Assembly (NCBI RefSeq): GCF_021044565.1 | Contig: NZ_CP087997.1 | Span: forward strand, 3,906,001 to 3,970,000 | Source: Subtercola endophyticus | GTDB lineage: Bacteria; Actinomycetota; Actinomycetes; Actinomycetales; Microbacteriaceae | Direction of reading: 5' to 3' | DNA: 64,000 nt | Position numbers and translations under genes: made by a program | In this document: piece after piece, positions 41,940-50,062 of the stretch | Position numbering within the stretch: position 1 is the stretch's first letter | Layout of the letters: each line of letters starts with the position of its first letter | The notes under the pieces: model-generated | Database searches by the model: none | What the model saw: the letters and a program-made list of their open reading frames with translations, nothing else | What the model was told of the DNA's origin: nothing

Positions 41940-44755
41940 TGAGCGACGGCGAAACCACCGTCGGCTCGATCAAGGGCATCCTGACCCTCGATCGAACCCA
42001 GTGGGTCGAAGCGCTCGGCCTCACCAAGCGGGAGGTCAATGAACTTGGCAGCATGCATCCCGACATCAAGGTCGGAGCGAATGTCACCGCGGCCCTCGCC
42101 CAGCTCGAGACCCTTCAGGCAGCACAGGCACGGCTGAACGGGTCTAAGACCGGGCTGTCAGTCTCCGGGCCGTCATCGTCATCTACAGGGCAGACGGTGG
42201 CGGCCTGGGTTGCAACACAAAGACTAGCTGCCGAGACCGCGGAACTCGCTCGTGCGCAGGCTGAGGCGGCAGGAACCGCTGGCGAAGAAGCTGCTGGTGA
42301 AGAAGCCGTAGCCGCATCCACGACACGAGCCGCGAACGCGGGCCAGCAGAACAACTCCCGACTCGTGACCATGGCGGCAGCCATCGCGGCGGTTCTCCCA
42401 ATGATGGCCCCCCTCGCGGCCGGAGCAATCGGGTACGCAGGAGCCCTTGGCGGGATGGGTGTTGCCGGGGTACTCGCCCTGTTGGGCATCCGGAACGAGA
42501 TCAAGAACAACACCGACGCCGGGGCAGCGTATTCGTCGGGGCTTCAGTCACTGAAGGGCAACCTCGACACTCTCTCGTCGACGTCAGCCCTGACGATGCT
42601 GTCGAGTTTCCAGAAGGTCGTCGCGGAGTCCAACTCGGACATGCCGTTCCTGAACCAGGAAGTCGGCAAGTTCTCCGGGCTACTCGGCCAGACCGGCGGG
42701 AACCTCTTCACCGGGGCGATCACCTCGGTACGGGTTCTCAGCCCACTGCTGCTCACGGCCGGCGCATACGTCGAACGACTCTCAGAAGACTTCGACAGGT
42801 GGACGCAGGGCAGCGGGCTTCAATCGTTCACTTCCTACGCCATGGGCGCGTTGCCGACGGTTTCCGCGTTTCTCGGTTCTCTCGCCACCGCCGTTCTACA
42901 CGTCATCGAAGCTCTCGCCCCGATGGGCACCGTTGGCTTGGAGGTTCTGACAGGCGTATCGAACGTCATAAGCGGAATGCCAGTGGGTGTTCTTTCAGCG
43001 CTGATCTCCGCCGTCACGTGGGGGACCGTGGCATTCAAGGCGTGGGGGTTCATCGTCCCCATGATCGACGGCATCAAAGTGGCCGTGGCCACGCTCTCTG
43101 GCACCGTGGAGGCTTCACTGGGGCCCGTGGGGTGGGTAGTGGCGGGCGTCGCAGCCCTGGCCGCTGTGTTCGTGTCAGTGACCGCCTCGAGCAAGCAGGC
43201 GACCGACGCGCAGACCGATTACACCGCAGCAATCGAGGCCGACTCTGGTGCGATCGGCACGAACATCACCGCGCAAGCTGCGAAGGGCCTCGCAGACGCC
43301 AACGCCTACGAGGCCGCGAAGCTGCTCGGGATCTCGACACAGGATCTGACACAGGACGTGCTCGGCAACGCAGACGCACACAAAGTCGTAACCGAAGCCG
43401 TCGACAAGGCCCGGGCGTCATACGCGGTGGGCGCGCTGACGGTACAGAACTCGACCGGCTCGTACCATCAGATGAGTGATTCGCAGATCGCGACCGCGCA
43501 GGCCGTCGACACAGTCACGGGTGCGGTTCAGTCGCAGTCGGAGAAGCTGCAGGCACAGATCCAGACCTACAACGACACCCAGACCGCCATCGGTGGGGTG
43601 ACGCTCTCCACAGACGCGCAGAAACTCGCGTTACAACAGAACGCGGCCGCGACCGGGCTCACGACGTCGGCATACCTTGCCGCGATGCAGGCTCAGGCAA
43701 ACATGGCTCAGCAGGCCGCTGCCGCTACCGCACAAATGCAGCTCGAGAACGACGCGGCGGGCCTTCTGAAGCAGGCGTTCGATGCCCTCAACGGCAAGAC
43801 TCTGGATGTATCGACGGCCAACACTCAATTCCACTCGGCACTCCTCAACGTGAGCGATGCGCTCACGAAGAACGGGTCGACGCTCGACGAGAACACGCGT
43901 GCCGGCCTCGACAACGAGACACAAATCCAATCAGCCATCAAAGCTGCACAAGCGCACGCAGAGGCGGTGAGCGGGGGCACGAGCCTCACGAGAGATGGTA
44001 CCTCGGCCTACATCGCTGACCTCTCCGCGCTCCGAGACCACATCGCCGCAGTGGGCGGTGACACCACCGCCATCCAGGCGATGATCGACAACATCGGTCA
44101 GATCCCCCAGTCACACACGACAGACATTGAGGCGAAGACCGACTCCGCGAACGCGAAGATCGACGCGTTCAACGCCGAGCTCGCGAAGATCAGAACCACG
44201 ATCCCGATCGACGTCATCATGACCACCACGCAGGTCACGAACTACGTAAACAACCAGCTCCCGCAACAGGGTGACGGGTCTTTGCTCAAGAAGGCGGACG
44301 GGGGAACGATCCAGCACTTCGCCGGAGGTGGTACTTCCGGCGGTACAGCGTTCGGGCCTGGAACGTCGAAGTCGGATTCGATCGCCACGATGCTTTCGCT
44401 CGGCGAAGAGGTGATCCAGGAGCCCTACGCCTCGGAGTGGCGGCCGGCCTTGAAAGCGATCAACGCGGGCGATTCCTACGCAAGCGTCATGGCGTCAATG
44501 GCTGGCATGTCGTCCGGGCAGTTTCGTCCGTCTGCAGGTATCGCAGGCATCGCGTATCAGCCGGGCGGCGGCGCATCGGGCGTTGCGTCGTCGTCCTCTC
44601 AAAATCCCGCTCCTGACCGGCCAATCTACATGGATGGAAGCCTGTTCGGGGTGCTGCGGGAACTGGCGAACGGTGAAGCCCATATCGTGCTCAACGATTC
44701 CGCTAAATCGCGTGCAACGACCGTTTCCACGGGTCGACAAAGAACCGGAATCTAG
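41939..44755 (+). CDS. Phage tail tape measure protein
   Basis: 938 residues. A helical N-terminal region with Ala/Glu-rich stretches is followed by hydrophobic segments (about 140-180, 300-350 and 370-425) typical of tape measures that insert into membranes. A long Gln/Ala-rich coiled middle follows. The diagnostic C-terminal motif is ADGGTIQHFAGGG, GTSKSDSIATMLSLGEEVIQ and KAINAG. At about 1.5 A per residue it would specify a tail of about 140 nm. It overlaps the neck-gene stop by one base. No major tail protein, Dit or Tal gene accompanies it. Confidence 0.93.
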   Translation: MSDGETTVGSIKGILTLDRTQWVEALGLTKREVNELGSMHPDIKVGANVTAALAQLETLQAAQARLNGSKTGLSVSGPSSSSTGQTVAAWVATQRLAAETAELARAQAEAAGTAGEEAAGEEAVAASTTRAANAGQQNNSRLVTMAAAIAAVLPMMAPLAAGAIGYAGALGGMGVAGVLALLGIRNEIKNNTDAGAAYSSGLQSLKGNLDTLSSTSALTMLSSFQKVVAESNSDMPFLNQEVGKFSGLLGQTGGNLFTGAITSVRVLSPLLLTAGAYVERLSEDFDRWTQGSGLQSFTSYAMGALPTVSAFLGSLATAVLHVIEALAPMGTVGLEVLTGVSNVISGMPVGVLSALISAVTWGTVAFKAWGFIVPMIDGIKVAVATLSGTVEASLGPVGWVVAGVAALAAVFVSVTASSKQATDAQTDYTAAIEADSGAIGTNITAQAAKGLADANAYEAAKLLGISTQDLTQDVLGNADAHKVVTEAVDKARASYAVGALTVQNSTGSYHQMSDSQIATAQAVDTVTGAVQSQSEKLQAQIQTYNDTQTAIGGVTLSTDAQKLALQQNAAATGLTTSAYLAAMQAQANMAQQAAAATAQMQLENDAAGLLKQAFDALNGKTLDVSTANTQFHSALLNVSDALTKNGSTLDENTRAGLDNETQIQSAIKAAQAHAEAVSGGTSLTRDGTSAYIADLSALRDHIAAVGGDTTAIQAMIDNIGQIPQSHTTDIEAKTDSANAKIDAFNAELAKIRTTIPIDVIMTTTQVTNYVNNQLPQQGDGSLLKKADGGTIQHFAGGGTSGGTAFGPGTSKSDSIATMLSLGEEVIQEPYASEWRPALKAINAGDSYASVMASMAGMSSGQFRPSAGIAGIAYQPGGGASGVASSSSQNPAPDRPIYMDGSLFGVLRELANGEAHIVLNDSAKSRATTVSTGRQRTGI

Positions 44756-44786
44756 TCCACCAACCAAACAAGAGGAGATAGACACT

Positions 44787-45233
44787 ATGGCATTTATCGA
44801 TCGGGCTGAGGTGCTGCTTCAGACACTCAAGAACGCGGCACTCGACATGGAAGCCGACCTAGGAAAGGCTTCAAGAACGAACGTCGACTGGCCGGATCTC
44901 GGGGGCGTGGTACTGCTCGTCGACCCGGTCTGGAGGCATAGTGAGGGCGAGCTCGATGTCGCACGGGAGAGATTGACTCGTGACTTCCTGGTCGGTCATC
45001 ACCGAAACGCACAGCAGGGCAGGCACTTACTCGAGGAGATGCTTCGTGCCCAGGCCGAGCCGAGTACCGAGATCGAGGTCGTGACCGATGATGACGTGAA
45101 GTACCGCACCGTTCTCGCCGACCCGCTCACGACGGACGAGCAGGCGGTTGTCGATCAGATTACCGCTCTCGTCGACCAAATCAAGAGCGTGACCGACCAC
45201 GCCTCAGCGCAGGCCCTCACCGCAACCATCTAA
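44787..45233 (+). CDS. Phage-element hypothetical protein, 148 aa
   Basis: The ATG at 44787 follows an AGAGGAG site. Helical, acidic, with LTRDFLVGHHRNAQQGRHLL in the middle and LTTDEQAVVDQITALVDQIK at the end. It sits where tail fibre/tip proteins usually begin but does not resemble them. No family recognised. Confidence 0.6.
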   Translation: MAFIDRAEVLLQTLKNAALDMEADLGKASRTNVDWPDLGGVVLLVDPVWRHSEGELDVARERLTRDFLVGHHRNAQQGRHLLEEMLRAQAEPSTEIEVVTDDDVKYRTVLADPLTTDEQAVVDQITALVDQIKSVTDHASAQALTATI

Positions 45234-45247
45234 AGGAGACCCTGATC

Positions 45248-46039
45248 ATGGGTGTATTGCAATCGCAGAACCCCGACCGCACCGTTCGCCTGGAATCGGA
45301 AGCGCTCGTGTCGTCACTCCACCTCGGCAACGACCCGGTGGACGTTTTCTCTGGCCCAGCCCGGCAGGCGCAGAGCGCTGTCACCGCGGCGTACCAGGTC
45401 ACTGAGCGGGTAACCAACGCTCTGCAACAGGTCGCGATGTACAAGAACACCACCCTCACCCCTGAGGCCGTGGAGGCCGTGAAGGTGGACGCACAGGACG
45501 TGCTCCTCGGATACCTCCGAGACCGCGCTCGAACGTTCGACCAGAACGCGCTCGAAGCGCGCACCGAGGCGGTGAAAGCGGCCGAACCCTACAAGCCGAA
45601 GCTCGCTCCCAACGATCTCGCCCAGCTGACACGTACCGATCAGGCGTGGAACAACAGTGTGAAGCCGATGCTCGACGACGGTAAGCAGTGGGATCAGATC
45701 GTGCCCATGCTCGACACTGACGGGCTGCTCGCTGTGCAACGATTCGCCCCCGGCCACATCGCACTCAAGGAGGGCAGCGATGCGGTGCCTCAGACGATCG
45801 CCGGAATCAACCGGATGACCGCGAACCGGCTCATTGACGTCGCCCCCGAAGGCGACGCACGCACCGCGTTGCAAGTGGAACGTGACACCCAGAAGTTCGC
45901 CGACGCCGCACGAGTCGCTACCGCAACTCTCGCGACCGTGGATGCGGCCCGCAACCTGATCACCGCGGGGATGAGCGTAAAGCGAGTCACGTTCGACGTC
46001 GGGGCGCAGCCAGGCGTAGCAGCGGCCACCGCCGCATAG
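45248..46039 (+). CDS. Phage-element hypothetical protein, 263 aa
   Basis: AAAGGAG ribosome site. The protein is largely helical: DPVDVFSGPARQAQSAVTAA, EAVEAVKVDAQDVLLGYLRD, RTDQAWNNSVKPMLDDGKQW. The last ~50 residues are Ala-rich with a beta-like end. Size and position (second gene after the tape measure) would suit a tail-tip component, yet the sequence is not tail-like. Function unknown. Confidence 0.6.
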   Translation: MGVLQSQNPDRTVRLESEALVSSLHLGNDPVDVFSGPARQAQSAVTAAYQVTERVTNALQQVAMYKNTTLTPEAVEAVKVDAQDVLLGYLRDRARTFDQNALEARTEAVKAAEPYKPKLAPNDLAQLTRTDQAWNNSVKPMLDDGKQWDQIVPMLDTDGLLAVQRFAPGHIALKEGSDAVPQTIAGINRMTANRLIDVAPEGDARTALQVERDTQKFADAARVATATLATVDAARNLITAGMSVKRVTFDVGAQPGVAAATAA

Positions 46040-46044
46040 CCCGG

Positions 46045-46674
46045 ATGGTGCACGGTACCGGCCCCGAACCGGGCGTGATGTGGATCGACGGCAACGAGAA
46101 GCGCGTCCGCGCGAAGCAGCTCGAGATGTTGTCCATCGACGAACGCTCGGCCGAGCAGTGGGTCAACGCCATGCTCGAGCTCGTCTCACGCAACCTTGGC
46201 GACGAGGAGTTCACGAAGGAACGAATGGCCCGACTGCACGCCTGGGAGAAGCAACGCAAACGCGAGCAGCACAACCTCCACTACAAGTACGACCCGCGGC
46301 GACGTAACCCGAAACTCGTCGAACGCGACACCCGCCGACAGTTGGAAGTATGGCGGCGACGTCTCGACGAGAGAAGCGCTCAGCTCGCCGCCCTGACGGC
46401 CGCCACGTCGACAGAACCTGACCGGCCGGCGCTCATGCCTCCCGAGACCCCACCCGCCCCACAACCGCGGCCAGCGGCACGAGAGCGCACTCCTGTCAGG
46501 TCGCTTGATGGCGTGTCCGCGGCTAGTATCGCCATGATCAGCGCTGACACCGGGATCGCCGAGCTAGAGTTCGCTACCGACGACGAGATCAGGCGTGAGT
46601 ACATGATCGGCTCGGGCCTTGATGCTGAAACGGCGCAACTCTACGTCGACATGCTCAACAAGGTAGCGAACTAG
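46045..46674 (+). CDS. Phage-element basic helical protein, 209 aa
   Basis: The central region is strongly basic and charged (ARLHAWEKQRKREQHNLHYK, YDPRRRNPKLVERDTRRQLE). It is followed by a Pro-rich linker and a C-terminal helix pair. Nucleic-acid binding is plausible. It is the last gene of the rightward operon and is convergent, with a 4-bp overlap, to the membrane protein gene. Confidence 0.55.
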   Translation: MVHGTGPEPGVMWIDGNEKRVRAKQLEMLSIDERSAEQWVNAMLELVSRNLGDEEFTKERMARLHAWEKQRKREQHNLHYKYDPRRRNPKLVERDTRRQLEVWRRRLDERSAQLAALTAATSTEPDRPALMPPETPPAPQPRPAARERTPVRSLDGVSAASIAMISADTGIAELEFATDDEIRREYMIGSGLDAETAQLYVDMLNKVAN

Positions 46675-47243
46675 CCGATCTTCGTCCAGGTGCCGCAACG
46701 ACTTGTGGTGAGATTATCGCCCTGCTTGAGAGTGATGGTCACGGGACCGCTGACGATGTTGTTGTCGATGATGTTCGCACCGGCACCAGTACCATCCTTG
46801 AACACGTAGTAGCAGTTGGTCGCCGAGTTGACGTGGTAGACGCCGGGTTGCACGTCAGTACCGACTACGTGCACGCCGTCACCGAACTGCCCGGCCTGGA
46901 CGATCGTCTCAGCCGCCTTGACAGCGGTTTCACGCGCGGTGACTGCGGACTCCCGTGCGGCGACGTCTGCTTCATCTTTCGCCGCCTTCGCTACTTGGGC
47001 TTGCATCGATGTGAGATTGGTCTGTGCCTGCTTCAAACTGTCGCCAGTCGCAGCAACGGCAGCGTTGGCCGAGTCGATCTGCGGTTGCATGTTCGACGCG
47101 GTCACCTGCCACGCGATGATCGGCCCAGCCGCAATCAGAACCAGGGCGACGATGCCGGCGATCAGCGTCGAACGTCGGACGCGTTTCCTGGGCTGCTTTG
47201 CCGGCTCTGGTTTCGGTTCAGCGGTGTCTAATTCATCCGTCAT
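46671..47243 (-). CDS. Membrane-anchored coiled-coil surface protein (possible superinfection-exclusion factor)
   Basis: 190 residues. A basic Pro/Lys-rich cytoplasmic tail (1-22), one TM helix (about 24-44), a coiled coil (DSANAAVAATGDSLKQAQTN, KDEADVAARESAVTARETAV) and a C-terminal beta domain with two Cys (VQPGVYHVNSATNCYYVF, NLTTSRCGTWTKIG). It is transcribed against the virion operon, as lysogenic-conversion genes often are, and lies next to a lipoprotein gene. Interference with phage entry is an inference. Confidence 0.55.
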   Translation of the reverse strand: MTDELDTAEPKPEPAKQPRKRVRRSTLIAGIVALVLIAAGPIIAWQVTASNMQPQIDSANAAVAATGDSLKQAQTNLTSMQAQVAKAAKDEADVAARESAVTARETAVKAAETIVQAGQFGDGVHVVGTDVQPGVYHVNSATNCYYVFKDGTGAGANIIDNNIVSGPVTITLKQGDNLTTSRCGTWTKIG

Positions 47244-47245
47244 GA

Positions 47246-47749
47246 TCAGCAGGTGGTGTCGCTGGGGAGATTCAGGTGCAGTCTGATGCGTTGCGCTGCC
47301 ACCGGATCGCCAGAGCCCTTGTAGATGACGAAGTTCGCGTCAGAGACAGTCGCAGCGGCGGCAACCTGGCTCGCGTACTGAATCTGCGCGAGTAACTGGT
47401 CTCGAACCGTCTTGATGTCGGTCGCCACACTGTCAGGCCAGATAGTCATAGGGTCGTCAAGGATCAGCGCACCGGCCCGTGAAGTATCCGAGATCTTGCC
47501 CGCAGCAGCCACCACTGTCGGCAAGTCATCGCCCTTCAGGGCTGCAGTGAGGCCGTCCGCTGCAGTGTTACTCGGGCAGACCGCAGACAAGTACAGCTTG
47601 CCAGCCGCATCCGTCGTGAGAACAGTCGGTGTTGGCGTGGGAGTCGACGTGACCTCAACCGCCGCGGGAGTTGCACCGGTCTGAGCGGTTGACGTACAAC
47701 CTGCCAGAAGTAAGGCGACGACGACGAACGGAATAGCGAGACGCTTCAT
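47246..47749 (-). CDS. Small lipoprotein, element-encoded
   Basis: 167 residues from the ATG at 47749. The signal peptide ends in the lipobox LLLAGC, then a Thr/Pro linker and a helical domain (YLSAVCPSNTAADGLTAALK, IKTVRDQLLAQIQYASQVAA) with a final Cys. Lipid anchoring to the outer face of the membrane is predicted. It is the first gene of the two-gene leftward unit, 2 bp before the membrane-protein gene. It has the form of a prophage exclusion lipoprotein. Confidence 0.65.
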   Translation of the reverse strand: MKRLAIPFVVVALLLAGCTSTAQTGATPAAVEVTSTPTPTPTVLTTDAAGKLYLSAVCPSNTAADGLTAALKGDDLPTVVAAAGKISDTSRAGALILDDPMTIWPDSVATDIKTVRDQLLAQIQYASQVAAAATVSDANFVIYKGSGDPVAAQRIRLHLNLPSDTTC

Positions 47750-47827
47750 TGGTTCCCCCCAAGATGTTGAGGAAAGCCTAGCGATAGAACGCATGTCGGC
47801 GGACGCCCCCAAACGAGGCACCAGCAA

Positions 47828-48045
47828 TGAACTACACGCGCAACGCGCGCACGCGCATGGATCCACTTCGAACGTTCGCCATTCGACTGCAAAAGGCCCG
47901 ACTCTTCGCGCGCGCGTTTGCGCATCAACCGGTTGACCGTGAGTCGTTTTGAATTACACGCGCATCACGCGTCACGCGCGCGCATGGGGCACGTCGACTG
48001 GTCGAGTGTGGGGTTTTGAACTACAGGCGTAGCGCGCGTGCGCGG
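47828..48045. repeat. Three iteron-like direct repeats of TGAAYTACACGCG
   Basis: Copies start at 47828 (tgaactacacgcgcaacgcg), 47950 (tgaattacacgcgcatcacg) and 48017 (tgaactacaggcgtagcgcg). Each is followed by an alternating CG-rich tract (cgcgcgcacgcgcatgg). Copies 2 and 3 are preceded by TTTT and are about 67 bp apart; copy 1 is 122 bp before copy 2. They lie in the 377-bp non-coding gap between the lipoprotein gene and the rightward cargo genes. They could be a replication origin, operators, or promoters with a shared control protein. Confidence 0.65.
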
Positions 48046-48126
48046 GGCGAGGTGTATTGGGTCAACGACAGGTCGTCCCGATGTCCCGTTGCATTCGACC
48101 TTGCGATTACCTGTAGATTCCATCTC

Positions 48127-49071
48127 ATGCCTGAGAATTCGACTGATGTCGTCGTGGACACTTTGACGCTTCGCTTTGTAGGGGAAGACGAGGACGGCAC
48201 AGAGCTCCACGAGCTCCGCGCTTCTCACGTCGCCGAGGTGTTGCTGGGCTTGGTGGGCTTGACGAGTGATTTCGAGAAGGCAGGCGTATTCAACGACGAG
48301 GGCCTGGCTAACTCTGAGGTCCTGGTGAGGCCGGCCCAGGAAGGCTCATTCCTGATCGAGGTCGTTCGGATCATCACGGATAACTTAGGGGCGCTCCCAG
48401 CCGTTGGTGTCGCTCTAGGAGTGCCAACGTTGAGCCAAGTTATTTGGTGGGCGACTAAGTCGGCGCGAGCTGACGTGCGGGACTACGAGCGGTTGGATAA
48501 CGGCCTAGTCAAGGTGTACTGGCAGGACGATACTGTCGACGAAATTCCAGTCGAGGCATGGGAGGAGTTGCAGAAAAGGAAGCGACGTCGAAAGAGTCAG
48601 CTACGGCAGATAATGGCTCCCCTCAGCGACAACCGGGTGACATCTCTCGATGTCGCCGGTACACCGGAGAATGATGTTGAGGCACCCGAAGATATTCCCG
48701 AGCCAGAGGTGTTCGTGCTTTCTCGGGATGACTACAATGCAGTGAAGCCGGATGATGAGATCGACGAGAACTCGGAGTTCATCGAAGTAGAGGCTCAGAT
48801 GTCCGCCATCGATTTTGATGATCCGACCAGATGGAAAGTCAAGACTGATGGCCACAGCAGATCGGCAGCAGTAGAAGACTCGGCGTTTCTCGCTCGTGTC
48901 GCTGCTGGCCTAGCTATTCGCAAGAGCGATATCTTCAGGCTAAGAGTTCGCATCGATACCACTGTCAAAAATGGACGCTCCACCAGTAAATGGACCGTTC
49001 TCCACGTCGAAAGCTATAGGAGGGCTGCAGGTGACGACGAACCAACAACGCCACTCGCACCGTCGGCTTGA
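48127..49071 (+). CDS. Unknown 314-aa cargo protein with a central hydrophobic segment
   Basis: ATG at 48127. N-terminal domain (1-75): VVVDTLTLRFVGEDEDGTEL, then HELRASHVAEVLLGLVGLTS. A VRPAQEGSFLIEVVRIITDN motif leads into a hydrophobic stretch NLGALPAVGVALGVPTLSQV IWW (about 90-115). A basic region (LQKRKRRRKSQ) and an acidic linker precede a C-terminal beta domain (about 225-300, TRWKVKTDGHSR, LRVRIDTTVKNG). The layout of a SHxLxE-type start, an EGSF.. motif and a TM-like middle resembles uncharacterised proteins carried by mobile elements. It overlaps the next gene by 41 bp. Lower GC and different codon use suggest recent transfer. Confidence 0.6.
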   Translation: MPENSTDVVVDTLTLRFVGEDEDGTELHELRASHVAEVLLGLVGLTSDFEKAGVFNDEGLANSEVLVRPAQEGSFLIEVVRIITDNLGALPAVGVALGVPTLSQVIWWATKSARADVRDYERLDNGLVKVYWQDDTVDEIPVEAWEELQKRKRRRKSQLRQIMAPLSDNRVTSLDVAGTPENDVEAPEDIPEPEVFVLSRDDYNAVKPDDEIDENSEFIEVEAQMSAIDFDDPTRWKVKTDGHSRSAAVEDSAFLARVAAGLAIRKSDIFRLRVRIDTTVKNGRSTSKWTVLHVESYRRAAGDDEPTTPLAPSA

Positions 49072-49237
49072 TGTAGCCAGCCTCCTTCTCTTACTCTCGG
49101 GCATCGCCTCCGGAGTACTTACCCTTTGGCTAATTTCTGCCACAGGCGTGAATGCTGTTGTGCTGATTCCGTCGATCGTCGCGGCCACCGTAGGAGCGAT
49201 CCACATCACTAAACGCCAGGCGCCTCACCACGACTAA
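49031..49237 (+). CDS. Two-TM small membrane protein
   Basis: 68 residues from the GTG at 49031, preceded by AGGAGGG at 7 nt. Two hydrophobic helices (VASLLLLLSGIASGVLTLWL and VVLIPSIVAATVGAIHI) are joined by a short loop, with His/Arg-rich ends. The start lies inside the 3' end of the 314-aa gene, so the two are coupled and probably act together at the membrane. Confidence 0.6.
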   Translation: MTTNQQRHSHRRLDVASLLLLLSGIASGVLTLWLISATGVNAVVLIPSIVAATVGAIHITKRQAPHHD

Positions 49238-49250
49238 GTCATCCGACTGC

Positions 49251-49415
49251 ATGATCAGCGACTGCGACGGAGCGGCCACTGAAGAGGTCACGATCAACGA
49301 CGCCGGTCTACTCCTCGTCTACGCGGTCTGCCCCGAGCACCTCGAGGCGGTGCGATCGGGCGCATGGTTGCGCGAGTCGAGCGACCCGAAACGCGGGCTC
49401 ATCGGGCCAGCGTGA
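49251..49415 (+). CDS. 54-aa small protein
   Basis: MISDCDGAATEEVTINDAGL then LLVYAVCPEHLEAVRSGAWL then RESSDPKRGLIGPA. Two Cys (SDCDG, VCPEH) plus a His suggest metal or disulfide binding, like small zinc-ribbon-type actinophage proteins. It starts 13 bp after the two-TM gene stop. Confidence 0.5.
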   Translation: MISDCDGAATEEVTINDAGLLLVYAVCPEHLEAVRSGAWLRESSDPKRGLIGPA

Positions 49416-49468
49416 CACCTGATAGTGGGTCTGTCGCTCCAGCGTGTCAATGCGTCAAGCTCGGGGGC

Positions 49469-49924
49469 ATGAAGGAACCACTGATGACCGTGCACGCGTG
49501 GCTGCCCGACCGAAGATCACTATGTGGTCGGAGGGAAAGGCTGTTCACTTCGGGTTATACAACGATGAGCACGGACGAGAAGCTAGCGGTCTTCGACGCC
49601 GATGACACTGCCCCGATTTGTGGGGCCTGCGTGGTCATGCTGGACGTGCTGAGAGGCCATCTGGCGGTGATGGAGGCGGGCGGTCGACCGTTGTGGCCTG
49701 ATACGCCGGCAGAGGGCGTGCGAATACTCAAAGACACGCTCTGGGCCTTCGAATTCGACACCGAGCGGGTAGCTGATGACATCGCGACCGAGGTCAAGGA
49801 CTGGGGAATCCTGTCTCTCGGGTACGACAAGCCTTACCTCAAGGAGGCAGCGGCCGTACGAAAGAGAAAGCGAGCCGACTCTCGAGCGAAACTAGCTGAG
49901 CAGACTGCGGATGGCTCAAAGTAA
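49469..49924 (+). CDS. Unknown cytoplasmic protein near attR
   Basis: 151 residues from the ATG at 49469 (a second ATG five codons later is possible). SLCGRRERLF and PICGACVVMLDVLRGHL place two Cys pairs as in small zinc proteins. The C-terminus is basic (AVRKRKRADSRAKLAEQT). It is the last gene before attR. No family recognised. Confidence 0.5.
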   Translation: MKEPLMTVHAWLPDRRSLCGRRERLFTSGYTTMSTDEKLAVFDADDTAPICGACVVMLDVLRGHLAVMEAGGRPLWPDTPAEGVRILKDTLWAFEFDTERVADDIATEVKDWGILSLGYDKPYLKEAAAVRKRKRADSRAKLAEQTADGSK

Positions 49925-50062
49925 GTAACGTGGGATCTCATGCTCGAGTCCGCAGCGAGTCCGCCGCATGGCCGCAAACGTCCAGTTTCCGACCACCACC
50001 GCCAACCACCCCAAACCGCGGAATAATGCGGATCGCAGCTAGTCGCAATGCTAGCCAATCAT

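Noticed and set aside
47828..48045. Z-DNA-like CG tracts taken as a terminator
   Set aside because: The conserved TGAAYTACACGCG head repeated in direct orientation is not explained by a hairpin; kept as iteron-like instead.
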